Source of the DNA: Candidatus Accumulibacter sp. ACC003
Lineage (GTDB): Bacteria > Pseudomonadota > Gammaproteobacteria > Burkholderiales > Rhodocyclaceae
Direction: 5' to 3'
NCBI RefSeq assembly: GCF_907163085.1
Contig: NZ_CAJQTX010000009.1
Coordinates: 124,001 to 188,000 of the forward strand
Length of the DNA: 64,000 nucleotides
Every line of letters begins with the position of its first letter. Position 1 is the stretch's first letter. Shown piece by piece: positions 46,654-57,700 of this stretch. The position numbers and the translations under genes are program-made. The notes below the pieces were generated by a model. The model saw only the letters and a list, made by a program, of their open reading frames with translations. It was not told where the DNA came from and made no database searches.

Positions 46654-47500
46654 TTTCTTTGCCCTTTGCCACCGCTCCCAGCGGCCCCCAGGCAAACGGA
46701 CAACCGCGCCGCGCCGGACCAGAAACCCCTTGCTGTCCGCGCCGCCTGCCCCCTGAACTGTCCAGCAGCCAGAACGCCCCTCAGCAAACGTTCCGGGACA
46801 CCGCCACGCCTCTGCACGTTTCGTGCGCAGCAATGTTCATTTTTGCGGAAAAATAAACGATAATTGCCGACCACGGCCATTCTGGCGCAAAGGGAAAAAG
46901 AAACATGCCAACCATTCCGGACGGCCTTGAATGGTCCAGTCGCCGCCTGCAGGCGGCAGCGCTCGCCGGCAGGCGTGCGCCAAGCCCCGAAATGGTCGCC
47001 CACGAAGTCGTCGGCGCAGCGCTCTTCCGACTGAGCCGCAGGCACACGCCAGCGTTCGTCCGGAACGTGGCATAAGGCGCAGAAGCGTGATGGCCCACCT
47101 GGCACACGATGCAGCCCGGATCATGAAAATCATGCCTGCAGCCCTCTCACTTGCAGTGCGCATTCCGGCTTACACGCTGGAATCGTTCGCCGGGCAGGGA
47201 GCAGGCTCCCTGAATTCCCCGCCTCACCCCGGCCCTTCTCGCGCCAGTGGAGAATTGAGCTCCTTGAGCCGCGGACGCGACTCAAACGGCAAAGAAATCC
47301 CTACGTCTCGCTCGTTCACGGAGCCGTAAGCGGCTCGGACAAACCGTGTCGAGGCCGACGGCAGCCGCCGTCTGTTTTCTGCCACGACAATTGTTCCGGT
47401 GTCGCCGGCAAGGACAGCGTCCCCTTCGAGCAGTCACGCTTTCTTGCCAGGATGCACTTGAATCACCTACCGATTTTTTGGCCACACCAAGGAGGCATAA
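46654..47500. other. 847-bp gap before PPK2, largely without supported genes
   Basis: Beyond the small possible ORF at 46905-47075 I see no gene. A GATAAT hexamer at 46859-46864 in an AT-rich patch could be a -10. A 16-base hairpin (GAGCCG arms) lies at 47321-47336. AAGGAGG before 47501 serves the PPK2 start. It could hold an unrecognised RNA or decayed sequence. Confidence 0.4.
46905..47075 (+). CDS. Possible small protein of 56 residues, unknown function
   Basis: ATG preceded by AAAGGGAAAAAG at a workable distance and by a GATAAT hexamer 40 bases upstream. The reading starts MPTIPDGLEWSSRRLQAAAL and ends TPAFVRNVA. No family recognised. GC-rich and short, so it may be chance; the terminator before it and the intact start signals are the only support. 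Confidence 0.3.
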   Translation: MPTIPDGLEWSSRRLQAAALAGRRAPSPEMVAHEVVGAALFRLSRRHTPAFVRNVA

Positions 47501-48619
47501 ATGAGCGAAAACACACCCGCCCAAGAGGAAGTTGTACCGGAAGGCAATCAAGCGAAGGCTGAAGACGTGACCGAGGGGAAGACCGTTGCGCCCGTAGCGC
47601 CGACGGCCACGCCAGCCAAAGCCACGCCAAAACCGGCGGCTGCCAAGGCCTCAAGCAAGGCCGAAGAAGCAAAACCGGCGGCAGCCAAAGCCACAGCCAA
47701 GGCCCAGGAAACAAAGGCAGCGGCGAAGCCGGAAAAGGCCAAGGAGCAGAAAGCGGCAAAAGAAAAACCTGCCGAAAGCAAACCGGAAGCCGCCGACAAG
47801 GACAAAAACCGCGAGACCGAAAGCGTCAAAAGCACGCGCAAGAAGCCGCTCAAGACGAAGAACTACGAGAAGGCGCTGTCGACCCTGCAAGTCGAGCTGG
47901 TCAAGCTGCAGGAGTGGATCAAGTTCAAGAAATTGAAAGTCGTCGTTCTCTTCGAGGGACGCGACGCCGCCGGCAAAGGCGGCACGATCAAGCGCATCAC
48001 CGAGAGCCTCAGCCCGCGCGTCACGCGTGTCGCCGCTCTGCCGGCACCGACCGACCGGGAAACGGGCCAGTGGTATTTCCAGCGCTACGTCCAGCACCTG
48101 CCCGCTGGCGGCGAAATGGTCCTCTTCGATCGCAGCTGGTACAACCGGGCTGGCGTCGAACGCGTGATGGGCTTTTGCACCGACGAGGAATACCGCGAGT
48201 TCCTGCGCAGTTGCCCCGAGTTCGAGCGCATGCTCGTCCGCAGCGGCATCATCCTCATCAAATACTGGTTCTCGGTCAGCAACGAGGAGCAGGAGCGCCG
48301 TTTCCAGAAACGCATTTTCCACCCGGAAAAGCAGTGGAAGCTCAGCCCGATGGACCTGCAATCGCGCGCCCGCTGGGTCGAATACTCACGCGCCAAGGAC
48401 AATATGTTCGCGCACACCGACATCAAGCAAGCGCCGTGGTTTGTCGTCGACGGCGACGACAAGAAGCGCGCCCGCCTGAACGTCATCACGCACCTGCTCA
48501 ACATGATCGACTATGAGGATCTGACACCCGAGGCGATCGTCCTGCCGCCGCGGCAGGAAGAAACCGGCTATGTGCGGCCGCCGATGTCGGACCAGACCTT
48601 CATTCCCGAGGTGTACTGA
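47501..48619 (+). CDS. ppk2: Polyphosphate kinase 2 (PPK2) with Lys/Ala-rich N-terminal tail
   Basis: 372 residues. Residues about 1-115 are low-complexity, rich in Ala, Lys, Glu and Pro (repeats such as AAAKPEKAKEQKAAKEKP), resembling histone-H1-like tails. The PPK2 domain follows: Walker A FEGRDAAGKGG (Lys159), Walker B VLFDRSWYNR (Asp210), lid segment with SNEEQERRF, and the ending of class I PPK2 proteins. Uses polyphosphate to phosphorylate nucleoside diphosphates (or the reverse). AAGGAGG sits five bases before the ATG. The tail may tether the enzyme to polyphosphate or DNA; this is inference. Confidence 0.93.
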   Translation: MSENTPAQEEVVPEGNQAKAEDVTEGKTVAPVAPTATPAKATPKPAAAKASSKAEEAKPAAAKATAKAQETKAAAKPEKAKEQKAAKEKPAESKPEAADKDKNRETESVKSTRKKPLKTKNYEKALSTLQVELVKLQEWIKFKKLKVVVLFEGRDAAGKGGTIKRITESLSPRVTRVAALPAPTDRETGQWYFQRYVQHLPAGGEMVLFDRSWYNRAGVERVMGFCTDEEYREFLRSCPEFERMLVRSGIILIKYWFSVSNEEQERRFQKRIFHPEKQWKLSPMDLQSRARWVEYSRAKDNMFAHTDIKQAPWFVVDGDDKKRARLNVITHLLNMIDYEDLTPEAIVLPPRQEETGYVRPPMSDQTFIPEVY

Positions 48620-48661
48620 GGTTCCGAGCACCAAACGGACCGACTTCACCCCGAAAAAAAA

Positions 48662-48677
48662 CCCCGCTACGGCGGGG
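48662..48677. terminator. Bidirectional rho-independent terminator
   Basis: CCCCGC-TACG-GCGGGG with an A-run before (48654-48661) and a T-run after (48678-48683). It separates the convergent PPK2 and cache-domain genes and can serve both. Confidence 0.88.
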
Positions 48678-48733
48678 TTTTTTGCACATGGCGATCGCTG
48701 CGGCGCACTATCGTCGGGCGGTCGCCGCCTGCG

Positions 48734-49177
48734 CTATTTGTAATAACCGACCGCACACACCTGGTCGCCGACCTTGGTGACGTAGACCACCTTGTTCACC
48801 GGATCGGTCTGGCCCGGGCGCGGCCACATGTAGGAAACCTCGACAATCACCCCGTCCTTGGCGGCCGCGTAAACGTCGACGCCGAGCGGCTTGCCGGCCT
48901 TGTCCTTGAGATCCTTCAGGCTCTTGCCGACCAGCGACGGATGCGCGGTGAAGTTGCCGTCAGGGCCCCCACAGTAGGGATAGAGGTCTCTGTCCTTGAA
49001 CCCTCCTTCGCCCTTGGTGAACATCTCGAGCGCCTTGGCCTTGTTGGCATTGACCGCGGCGATTGCCTTTTCGAGCATGGCTTTCGCTTCGGCTGGCGAG
49101 CCGTATTCGCCTGCCCAGGCACTACCTGCCATCGCGAAAACGGCGATTGCTGACAGCATTGCAAATTTGCGTAGCAT
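48734..49177 (-). CDS. Periplasmic single-cache-domain protein
   Basis: 147 residues with a signal peptide (MLRKFAMLSAIAVFAMAGSAWAG) and a cache-like domain: EAKAMLEKAIAAVNANKAKALEMF, FKDRDLYPYCGGPDGNFTAHPSLVGKSLKDL, VEVSYMWPRPGQTDPVNKVVYV. Such stand-alone cache proteins bind small molecules; ligand and partner unknown. ATG at 49175-49177 chosen because AGGAGAG lies five bases upstream; an ATG five codons earlier lacks a site. Confidence 0.85.
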   Translation of the reverse strand: MLRKFAMLSAIAVFAMAGSAWAGEYGSPAEAKAMLEKAIAAVNANKAKALEMFTKGEGGFKDRDLYPYCGGPDGNFTAHPSLVGKSLKDLKDKAGKPLGVDVYAAAKDGVIVEVSYMWPRPGQTDPVNKVVYVTKVGDQVCAVGYYK

Positions 49178-49414
49178 CGATACTCTCCTCATGAAGATTA
49201 GCGGACTACAAGCACCTGCGACAAGCGCGCAGGCGAGGGAGAAAACCCCTCGTAAAGAATGGTAACAAAAAAATAAGCCCGACGAACAAGCACGGCCAGT
49301 AGTTCAAATGCCGTGCCGGCGGCCGTGTCGCAGGATTCGCTTCGTCACGCTTGCACATCGCCGCGGCAGCTGTTTACCATCGACTGTCGCTCGCGCCAGG
49401 AAAGCCCGCTCAGA

Positions 49415-50347
49415 ATGCCACTGCACATCGCCACGCCGCTGCTCGAATCGCGCCCACTGAGTCGCGCCGCCCGCTGTTCGGTGTGGCTCAAGCTGGAAGC
49501 ACTGCAAGCACCCGGTTCGTTCAAGATTCGCGGCATCGGTGCCGCCTGTGAGGAGTACAGCCGGCGCGGCGCGCGGCGCTTCGTTTCCTCGTCGGGCGGC
49601 AATGCCGGCCTGGCAGTCGCCTACGCCGGCCGCCGCCTGTCGATCCCGGTCACCGTCGTGGTACCGGAAACGACCTCGGCGCGGGCGCGTGAGTTGTTGC
49701 GGCAGGAAGACGCGGAAATCATCGTTCATGGCGACTCCTGGCACGAGGCGAACATCCGCGCGCTGTCGATGATCGAAGAGTCGGACGCCTTTGTGCACCC
49801 CTTTGACGACCCCCTGCTGTGGCACGGCCATGCCAGCCTGATCGACGAGCTGGCCAGTTCGACCCTGGCCCCGGATGCCATCGTGCTGTCGGTGGGCGGC
49901 GGCGGGCTGCTCTGCGGCGTCATCGAAGGCCTGCATCGCAACGGCCTCGGACATATCCCGGTGATCGCCGTCGAAACCGAAGGCGCGGCCTCGTTCAATC
50001 GCTCGCGACAAGCGGGGCGGCTGGTCGAACTCGAAAAGATCACCAGCATCGCCACCTCGCTCGGCGCCAAGCGCGTCTGCGAGCAGGCGTTTCAGTGGTC
50101 GAAGGAGCATCCGATCGACAGCCTGGTGGTCTCCGACGGTGCCGCGCTCAGCGCCTGCGAACGCTTTCTCGCCGACCACCGGCTACTCGTCGAGCCGGCC
50201 TGCGGCGCCAGCCTGTCGCTGGCCTACGACGCCGCACCGGAACTCCAGGGCTTGGCCACGGTCCTCTTCATCGTCTGCGGCGGCGCCACCGCGACCATCG
50301 ACCAGATCCGCGAATGGTCAGCAGCCAACCGGGACAAGGCCAGCTGA
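49415..50347 (+). CDS. PLP-dependent serine/threonine dehydratase-like enzyme
   Basis: 310 residues, fold type II. LESRPLSRAARCSVWLKLEALQAPGSFKIRG with the PLP Lys in GSFKIRG, SSSGGNAGLAVAYAGR (phosphate loop) and VLSVGGGGLLCGVIEGL. Closest to eukaryote-type L-serine dehydratases (deaminate serine to pyruvate). The ATG at 49415 after AGGAAAG gives the natural length; the longer frame adds unconserved residues. Stand-alone gene ahead of ppc. Confidence 0.82.
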   Translation: MPLHIATPLLESRPLSRAARCSVWLKLEALQAPGSFKIRGIGAACEEYSRRGARRFVSSSGGNAGLAVAYAGRRLSIPVTVVVPETTSARARELLRQEDAEIIVHGDSWHEANIRALSMIEESDAFVHPFDDPLLWHGHASLIDELASSTLAPDAIVLSVGGGGLLCGVIEGLHRNGLGHIPVIAVETEGAASFNRSRQAGRLVELEKITSIATSLGAKRVCEQAFQWSKEHPIDSLVVSDGAALSACERFLADHRLLVEPACGASLSLAYDAAPELQGLATVLFIVCGGATATIDQIREWSAANRDKAS

Positions 50348-50461
50348 ACGGCGTGTTGCGGGCGCAGGCAAGCCGCCTGGACAGCCTATAATCGCGCACC
50401 CGTCAGGCGCGTTCACCACTGCCGCCTGGCGCTCCAGCCAGCCACCCGAGAAGAGCCAACC

Positions 50462-53229
50462 ATGAGTACGAATTCCAGCCGCACTGAAAGCGACAAGGAC
50501 CTTCCCCTGCGCGAGGACATCCGCCTGCTGGGGCGGATTCTCGGCGACACGGTCAGCCAGCAGGAAGGTAGCGAGGTCTTCGACGTCGTCGAGCGCATCC
50601 GCCAGAACTCGGTGCGTTTCGATCGCGATCTCGACGAAGGCGCACGCATCGAACTGGAGAGAATCCTCAACGAACTACCACGCGACACCATGCTGGCGGT
50701 GATCCGCTCCTTCACCTATTTCCTGCATCTGGCCAACATCGCCGAAGACGAGCACCATGTCCGCCGTCGGCGAGCACACGAAATGATTGCTTCGCCAGCG
50801 CGCGACGGCAGCCTGGAGCTGGCCATTTCCCGGCTGCTGGCGGCCGGCGTCAGCGCCGACCGACTGCGTTCCTGCCTCGAGCACGCGCTGATCTCACCGG
50901 TGCTGACGGCGCACCCGACCGAAGTCAGCCGCAAGAGCATCCTCTACTGCCAGCACGAGGTCAGAGGATTGCTCGACGATCGTGATCGGCGACGCCTGAC
51001 GCCGGCCGAGCTGGCCGCCAACGAGCTGGCGCTGCGCCGCGCCGTGCTCACGCTGTGGCGCACGCGCATGGTTCGTTCGACGCGCCTGGCGGTGATCGAC
51101 GAGGTCAAGAACGGTATCAGCTACTTCGACGAAACCTTCTTCGTCGAACTGCCACGCCTCTATTGCCAGTTCGAAGACCAGCTCGCCGAGGCCTTCCCCG
51201 GACAGAACTGGGCGCTGCCGAACTTCTTCCGGGTCGGTTCCTGGATCGGCGGCGACCGCGATGGCAACCCCTTCGTCACCGCCGACATCCTGCGTGAGAG
51301 CGTCCGCCGGCAGTCGATCGCCGCCTTCGATTTCTATCTGGGCGAGATCCACGCCCTGGGCAGGGAACTGCCGCTGTCGCATACCCTGGTCGACGTCTCC
51401 GACGCCCTCGCAGCGCTCGCCGAAGCCTCGCCGGACGCCGCACCCCAACGCCTCGACGAGCCCTACCGACGCGCGCTCACCGGCATCTATGCGCGCCTGG
51501 CGGCGACCTCCAGCGCGCTCGACCAGCACGAGTCGCCGGAGCACGCGGTCGGCGTCGCCGCCGCCTACGCGGCGCCAGAAGAGATCGTCGCCGACCTGCA
51601 GATCCTGATCGATTCGCTGCTCGCCAATGGTGCCGAACTGGTCGCCGGCGGCCGCCTGCGCAGCCTGGTCCGCGCCATCGGCGTCTTCGGTTTCCATCTG
51701 GCGCCGATCGACCTGCGCCAGAACTCCGAGGTGCATGCACGCACGGTCGGCGAACTGCTCGCCAGGGCGCAGCGCTGCGCCGACTACGCCCAGCTCGACG
51801 AGGCGGCACGGATCGAACTGCTGACCGACGAGATCGCCAGTCCGCGCCCGCTGTACTCGCCGCACATCGCGTATTCGGCCGAAACGCTCGGCGAACTGGC
51901 GATCTTCTTCGCCGCCCGTGAGCTGCGCCAGCGCTACGGCGCCACGGCCCTGCCGAACTGCATCATCTCGAAGACCGACGGCGTCTCCGACCTCCTCGAA
52001 GTCGCCCTGCTGCTCAAGGAAGCCGGCCTGCTGGTACCGGGCGAAACACCGCAACTGGCGCTCAACATCATCCCGCTGTTCGAGACCATCGACGACCTGC
52101 AGCGCGCCCCGGCAGTGATGCAGCAACTCTTCGCGCTGCCCGCCTACCGGGCGCTGGTCAGCGCCCGCGGCGACCAGCACGAGGTCATGCTCGGCTATTC
52201 GGACAGCAACAAGGACGGCGGCTTCCTGACCTCGGGCTGGGAACTGTACAAGGCCGAGATCGGCCTGACCGGAGTCTTTGCCGAGCACGCGATTCGCCTG
52301 CGCCTGTTTCACGGGCGTGGCGGCAGCGTCGGTCGCGGCGGCGGGCCGAGCTACGACGCCATCCTCGCGCAGCCGGCTGGCGCCGTCGCCGGCCAGATCC
52401 GGATTACCGAGCAGGGCGAAGTGATCGCTTCGAAATACGCCAACCCCGAAGTCGGCCGCCGCAACCTCGAAATTCTCGCCGCCGCGACTCTCGAAGAGAC
52501 GCTGCTCGGCAACGACCGCGAGAGCCTGCCGACCAGGGACTTCCATCAGGCCATGGAGGAATTGTCGACGTTGGCATTCCAGGCGTATCGCCAGCTGGTC
52601 TATGAAACGCCGGGTTTCACCCGCTATTTCCGCGAATCGACGCCGATCCTCGAAATCGCCACGCTGAACATCGGCAGCCGACCCGCGTCGCGCAGCAGCT
52701 CCGAGCGCATCGAAGACCTGCGCGCCATCCCCTGGGTCTTCTCCTGGGCGCAGTGTCGACTGATGCTGCCAGGCTGGTATGGCTTCGGCAACGCCGTCAG
52801 GCGCTGGCGCGCCGAGCGGCCCGACGGTCTGGCGCTGCTCCAGGAGATGTACCGCCGCTGGCCCTTCTCCCGCACCCTGCTGTCGAACATGGACATGGTC
52901 CTGGCCAAGTCGGATCTGGCGATCGCCTCGCGCTATGCCGAACTGTCAGCGACGCCGAACTGCGCCGCGACATCTTCGCGCGCATCAGCGAGAAATGGCA
53001 CGCCAGCCGCGAAGCCCTGCTGGCGATCAGCGGCCACGACGAACAGCTCGCCGACAACCCGCTGCTGCAGCGTTCGATGCGCAACCGTTTCCCCTACATC
53101 GACCTGCTCAACCATCTGCAGGTCGAGCTCCTGCACCGGCTGCGCGCCGGTGACGACGACATCCGCCTGCAACGCGGCAGCCTGATCACCATCAACGGCA
53201 TCGCCGCCGGGCTGCGCAACAGCGGCTGA
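50462..53229 (+). CDS. ppc: Phosphoenolpyruvate carboxylase, interrupted by a single-base frameshift near the 3' end
   Basis: About 922 residues if the shift is repaired. [15 protein letters not shown] with catalytic His151, [52 protein letters not shown] are intact. At about 52945 one G seems missing (GAACTGTCAGC where GAACTGGTCAGC is expected): upstream frame reads ...IASRYAEL, downstream frame continues [17 protein letters not shown]...[14 protein letters not shown] to the stop at 53229. Unrepaired, the frame ends at 53185 with a nonsense tail. Everything else is conserved, so a sequencing error is likelier than decay. Makes oxaloacetate from PEP and bicarbonate. TATAAT at 50387-50392 may be the -10. 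Confidence 0.92.
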
Positions 53230-53575
53230 GCCAGCGCCGCGCGGGCGGCGGCAACACCGCCCTCCTCATCATCCTCGCCTGCCGGCGGTGAGTTGAACTC
53301 GCTGGCCGCCGCGTCTTTACCTGTCTTTGCAAACCGCGACGTCCGTTAACCTGCCAGCGGCGATAATGTCGGCCTGATATTCTCTTACTGCACCGCCAGC
53401 GCGGCCGGGCGGCGCGCCAACAGCGTCAGTCGGCGGGCGCTGCAGGCCCTGGCAAAGGCGCCGACGCACCAACAACGCCGAACGCCACCGCCCTGCCGCC
53501 TGACCGCGTACAGTGGCGGACTTCCCTGTACAAGACCCCTGGGCGACGGCTGCCATGCCGGCGCCGGAGAACCGT
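53230..53575. other. Intergenic region between ppc and the RND operon
   Basis: 346 bases. A GGGCGG...CCGCCC hairpin at about 53243-53262 without a T-run may be a weak stop for ppc. The rest presumably carries the promoter of the efflux operon; no clear hexamer pair was found. The frame of the next gene is open back to a GTG at 53513. Confidence 0.35.
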
Positions 53576-54721
53576 GTGAAACGCTCGCTACGCCTCACCA
53601 TCATCCTGATCGCCGCCGTGCTCGTCGTCGGCGGCGCCTTCCTGGCCTTCCGTTTCGGCCCCGGCAGCGCTAACCGCGCCAGCAGCGGCGACGCCAAAGC
53701 TGGCGCCACGCAGCCGGCGAAACGTACGGCGCTGGCGGTGAGCACGGTGCAGCCGCAACAGGCCAGCTGGTCGCAACAAGTCAGCGTCAGCGGCGGCGTT
53801 TTTCCCTGGCAGGAAGCGGTGATCGCCGCCGAAACCAGCGGCCTGCGCGTCGTCAAGGTGGCGGTCGATGTCGGCAGCGTCGTTCGCCGCGGCCAGTTGC
53901 TCGCCGAGCTCGCGCGCGACAGCGTCGAGGCCGCCCTCGCGCAGCAGGAAGCGAACGTCGCCAAGGCCAAAGCCAGCCTCGCCGAAGCCCACGCCAACGG
54001 CGACCGGGCGCGCCGCGTCAAGGGCACCGGCGTCTTCTCCGAGCAGCTGATCAACCAGTACCTGACCGCCGAGCAGAGCGCCAGTGCGTCGGTCGCGGCG
54101 GCCAGCGCGGCGCTGCAGAGCGAGCGCGTGCGCCTCGCCCAGACGCGCATCGTCGCCCCCGACGACGGCGTCATCAGCAGCCGCAGCGCGACGCTGGGCA
54201 GCGTCGTGCAGGCCGGCAACGAACTGTTTCGCCTACTCCGCGGCAACCGCCTCGAATGGCGCGCCGAGGTCTCGGCCGAGCAGCTGGCGAGCGTCGCGCC
54301 GGGCCAGACCGCGCAGCTGCGGCTGGCCGACGGCTCGTCGCTGAGCGGCCGCGTGCGCATGCTGGCGCCGACGCTGGACCCGAGCAGCCGCAAGGCGCTG
54401 GTTTACGTCGACCTGCCGCTCGACAGCGCCGCGCGCGCCGGCATGTTCGCCAGCGGCGAAATCGTCAGCGGCAACACCACGGCGACCGTTCTGCCGGCTT
54501 CGGCGGTCATCCTGCGCGACGGCCACAGCTACGTCTTCGCGGTCGGCGAACACGACATCGTCCGCCAGCTGCCGGTCGACACCGGCCGCCGCGACGGCAG
54601 CCAGGTCGAGATCCTGACGGCGCTGCCGGCCGATTCGCGCATCGTCGCCAGCGGCGGCGCCTTCCTCAACGACGGCGACGCGGTACGCGTCGAAGCGGCG
54701 CCGGCCAAGGTCGCCCAATGA
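53576..54721 (+). CDS. RND efflux periplasmic adaptor (membrane fusion protein)
   Basis: 381 residues from a GTG with GGAG six bases upstream; this start gives a clean N-terminal anchor (KRSLRLTIILIAAVLVVGGAFLAF). Then barrel-sandwich lipoyl halves (ETSGLRVVKVAVDVGSVVRRGQLLAEL and TRIVAPDDGVISSRSATLGSVVQAGNELF) around a coiled-coil hairpin (about 115-170), and a beta-barrel. Overlaps the pump gene by 4 bases. Earlier GTG/ATG starts at 53513 and 53555 are possible. Confidence 0.9.
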   Translation: MKRSLRLTIILIAAVLVVGGAFLAFRFGPGSANRASSGDAKAGATQPAKRTALAVSTVQPQQASWSQQVSVSGGVFPWQEAVIAAETSGLRVVKVAVDVGSVVRRGQLLAELARDSVEAALAQQEANVAKAKASLAEAHANGDRARRVKGTGVFSEQLINQYLTAEQSASASVAAASAALQSERVRLAQTRIVAPDDGVISSRSATLGSVVQAGNELFRLLRGNRLEWRAEVSAEQLASVAPGQTAQLRLADGSSLSGRVRMLAPTLDPSSRKALVYVDLPLDSAARAGMFASGEIVSGNTTATVLPASAVILRDGHSYVFAVGEHDIVRQLPVDTGRRDGSQVEILTALPADSRIVASGGAFLNDGDAVRVEAAPAKVAQ

Positions 54722-57700
54722 ACGTTTCCGCCTGGGCGATCCGCAATCCGGTTCCGGCGCTGCTGCTGTTCGTCCTGCTGACCTTCCTCGGCATCAGCAG
54801 CTTCCGCTCGCTGGGAATCCAGAACTTCCCCGATATCGAGCTGCCGACGATCACCATCGCCGCCACCTACGAAGGTGTCGCGCCAGCGCAGATGGAAACC
54901 GAGGTGGCGCGCAAGATCGAGGATCAGGTCGCATCACTCGGCGGCATCGAGCACATCACGACGACGCTCACCGACGGTTCGGCGTCGATCAAGGTCGCCT
55001 TCAACATCGACAAGAACTCCGAGGTGGCGCTCAACGAGGTGCGCAACGCGCTCGATACGGTGCGCGCCGACCTGCCGGCGGCGATGCGCGACCCGGTGGT
55101 TTCCAAGGTCACGACCTCGGGCAGCGCCATCCTGACCTACGCGCTGCGCTCCGAACGCCTCGACGAAGAGGCGCTGTCGTGGTTCGTCGACAACGACGTC
55201 GCCAAGGCGATGCTCGCCGTCAAGGGCGTCGGCAAGGTCGCGCGCGTCGGTGGCGTAGACCGCGAGGTGCAGGTCGATCTCGACACCGCCCGCCTGGCCG
55301 CTCTCGGCGTCACCGCCGCCGACGTTTCGAGCGCGCTGCGGCAGGTGCAGCAGGACGCCTCGGGCGGCCGCGGCGACATCGGCAACGGCGTCCAGGCGGT
55401 GCGCACGCTGGCCGCGGTGGCCACCGTCGCCGACATCGCCGCGCTCGAGATCCCGCTCGCTGGCGGCCGCCGCGTCCGTCTCGGCGACGTCGCCAAGGTT
55501 CGTGACGGCGTCGCCGAGCGCAGCAACATCACGCTGCTCGACGGCCAGCCGGTGGTCGGCTTCGAAGTCACGCGCATCAAGGGCGCCAGCGAAGTCGCGG
55601 TGGCCAACGCCGTGCGCCAGGCGGTGCGCAAGCTGCAGGAGAAGAACCCCCTGGTGCACATCGAAGAGGCCTTCAATACCGTCGCGCCGGTGCAGGACAA
55701 CTTCGACGGCTCGATGGAACTGCTCTACGAAGGCGCCTTGCTGGCGATCCTCGTCGTCTGGTGGTTCCTGCGCGACTGGCGTGCGACGCTGGTTGCGGCG
55801 ACCGCGTTGCCGCTGTCGATCATCCCCACCTTCGCCGCCATGTATTACCTCGACTTCAGCCTCAACACGCTGACCCTGCTGGCGCTGGCGCTGGTCGTCG
55901 GCATCCTGGTCGACGACGCGATCGTCGAGATCGAGAACATCGTCCGCCACCTGCAAATGGGCAAGACGCCGCTCGAGGCGGCCACCGAAGCCGCCGACGA
56001 GATCGGCCTGGCGGTGATCGCCACCACCTTCACGCTGGTCGCGGTGTTCCTGCCGACAGCCTTCATGGGCGGCGTTCCCGGCAAATTCTTCAAGCAGTTC
56101 GGCATCACCGCCGCCGTCGCGGTGCTCGCCTCGCTGCTCGTCGCGCGCCTGCTGACGCCGATGATGGCCGCCTACTTCCTCAAGGCGCACGGTGCGCCGC
56201 CGGCCGACAGCCGCCTGATGACGCGCTTCCTCGCCTCGGCAAGCTGGTGCCTGCACCACCGCAAGACGACGGCACTGGCCGCGATCGTCTTCTTCGTCGG
56301 TTCGCTGTCACTGCTACCGCTGCTGCCGACCGGCTTCGTCCCCGCCGCCGATCGCGCGCAGACCAAAGTGAGCATCGAACTGCAACCCGGCAGCACGCTC
56401 CAGGAGACGCTGGCCATCGCCGCGCAGGCGCGCACGCTGCTCGAAGAAATGCCCGAAGTGACGCGCGTCTTCAGCGCCGTCGGCCGCAGCTCGGGTGGCA
56501 ATGATGGTCCGTTTGCGGGTAGCGGCAGCAGCGACGTGCGCAAGGCAACGCTGAACGTCAGCCTGGTCTCGCGCCACGACCGCGCCAAGCAGAGCGTCGT
56601 CGAAGCCGACATCCGCAAGCGCATGGCGGCACTGCCCGGCGCGCGGGTATCGGTCGGCGCCGGCCAGACCGGCGAAAACCTCAAGCTGGTGCTCGCCGGC
56701 GAGGACCCCGAAGCGCTGCGCCTGGCCAGCCAGGCCGTAACCCGCGAGCTGCGCACGCTCAAGGGAATCGGCAACGTCACCTCGGGCGCCAGCCTGCAGC
56801 GCCCGGAAATCCACATCACGCCGGACTTCGCCCGCGCCGCCGATCTCGGCGTCACCGCCGCGGCGATGGCCGGCGTCATTCGCGTCGCCACCGCCGGCGA
56901 TTACGACGCCAACCTGCCCAAGCTCAACCTGGCGCAGCGCCAGATCCCAATTCGCGTCCGCCTCGACGAAGGCCTGCGCCACGACCTCGACGCCGTCCGC
57001 CAGCTGCGCGTTCCGGCCAGCAAGGGCGCGGTGCCACTCGAGACCGTCGCCGACATCCGCATGGGCAGCGGCCCGGCGCAAATCGACCGCCTCGACCGCC
57101 AGCGCAACGTCACCATCGACGTCGAACTCGGCAGCCGCGACCTCGGCGCTGTCGTCGCCGAGGCCAACGAACTGCCGGCACTCAAGGGCCTGCCGCCGGG
57201 AATCAGCCGACCGCCGTCGGGCGACGCCGAACGCATGGCCGAACTCTTCGGCAGCTTCGGCTCGGCGATGCTGATCGGCGTGCTGTTCATCTACGTCGTG
57301 CTGGTGCTGCTCTTCCACGACTTCCTGCAACCCGCGACGATCCTCGCCGCGCTGCCGCTGTCGGTCGGCGGCGCCTTCTTCGCCCTGTTGGTCACGCACA
57401 ACAGCTTCTCGATGCCGTCGGTGATCGGCCTCTTGATGCTCATGGGAATCGTCACCAAGAACTCGATCCTGCTCGTCGAGTACGCCGTGATGGCCCGACG
57501 CGAACACGGCATGGCGCGCTACGAAGCGCTGATCGACGCCTGCCACAAACGCGCCAAACCGATCCTGATGACCACCATCGCCATGGTCGCCGGGATGACG
57601 CCGATCGCGCTCGGGCTCGGCGCCGAGCCGAGTTTCCGATCGCCAATGGCGATTGCGGTGATTGGCGGGCTGGTGACGTCTACGGTGCTGAGTCTGCTGG

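Noticed and set aside
46942-46957. 16-base GC palindrome (GCCGCCTG arms) as operator
   Set aside because: Short and GC-only in GC-rich DNA, inside a possible small ORF; likely chance.
47400-47500. PHO box upstream of PPK2
   Set aside because: No pair of CTGTCAT-like direct repeats could be seen.
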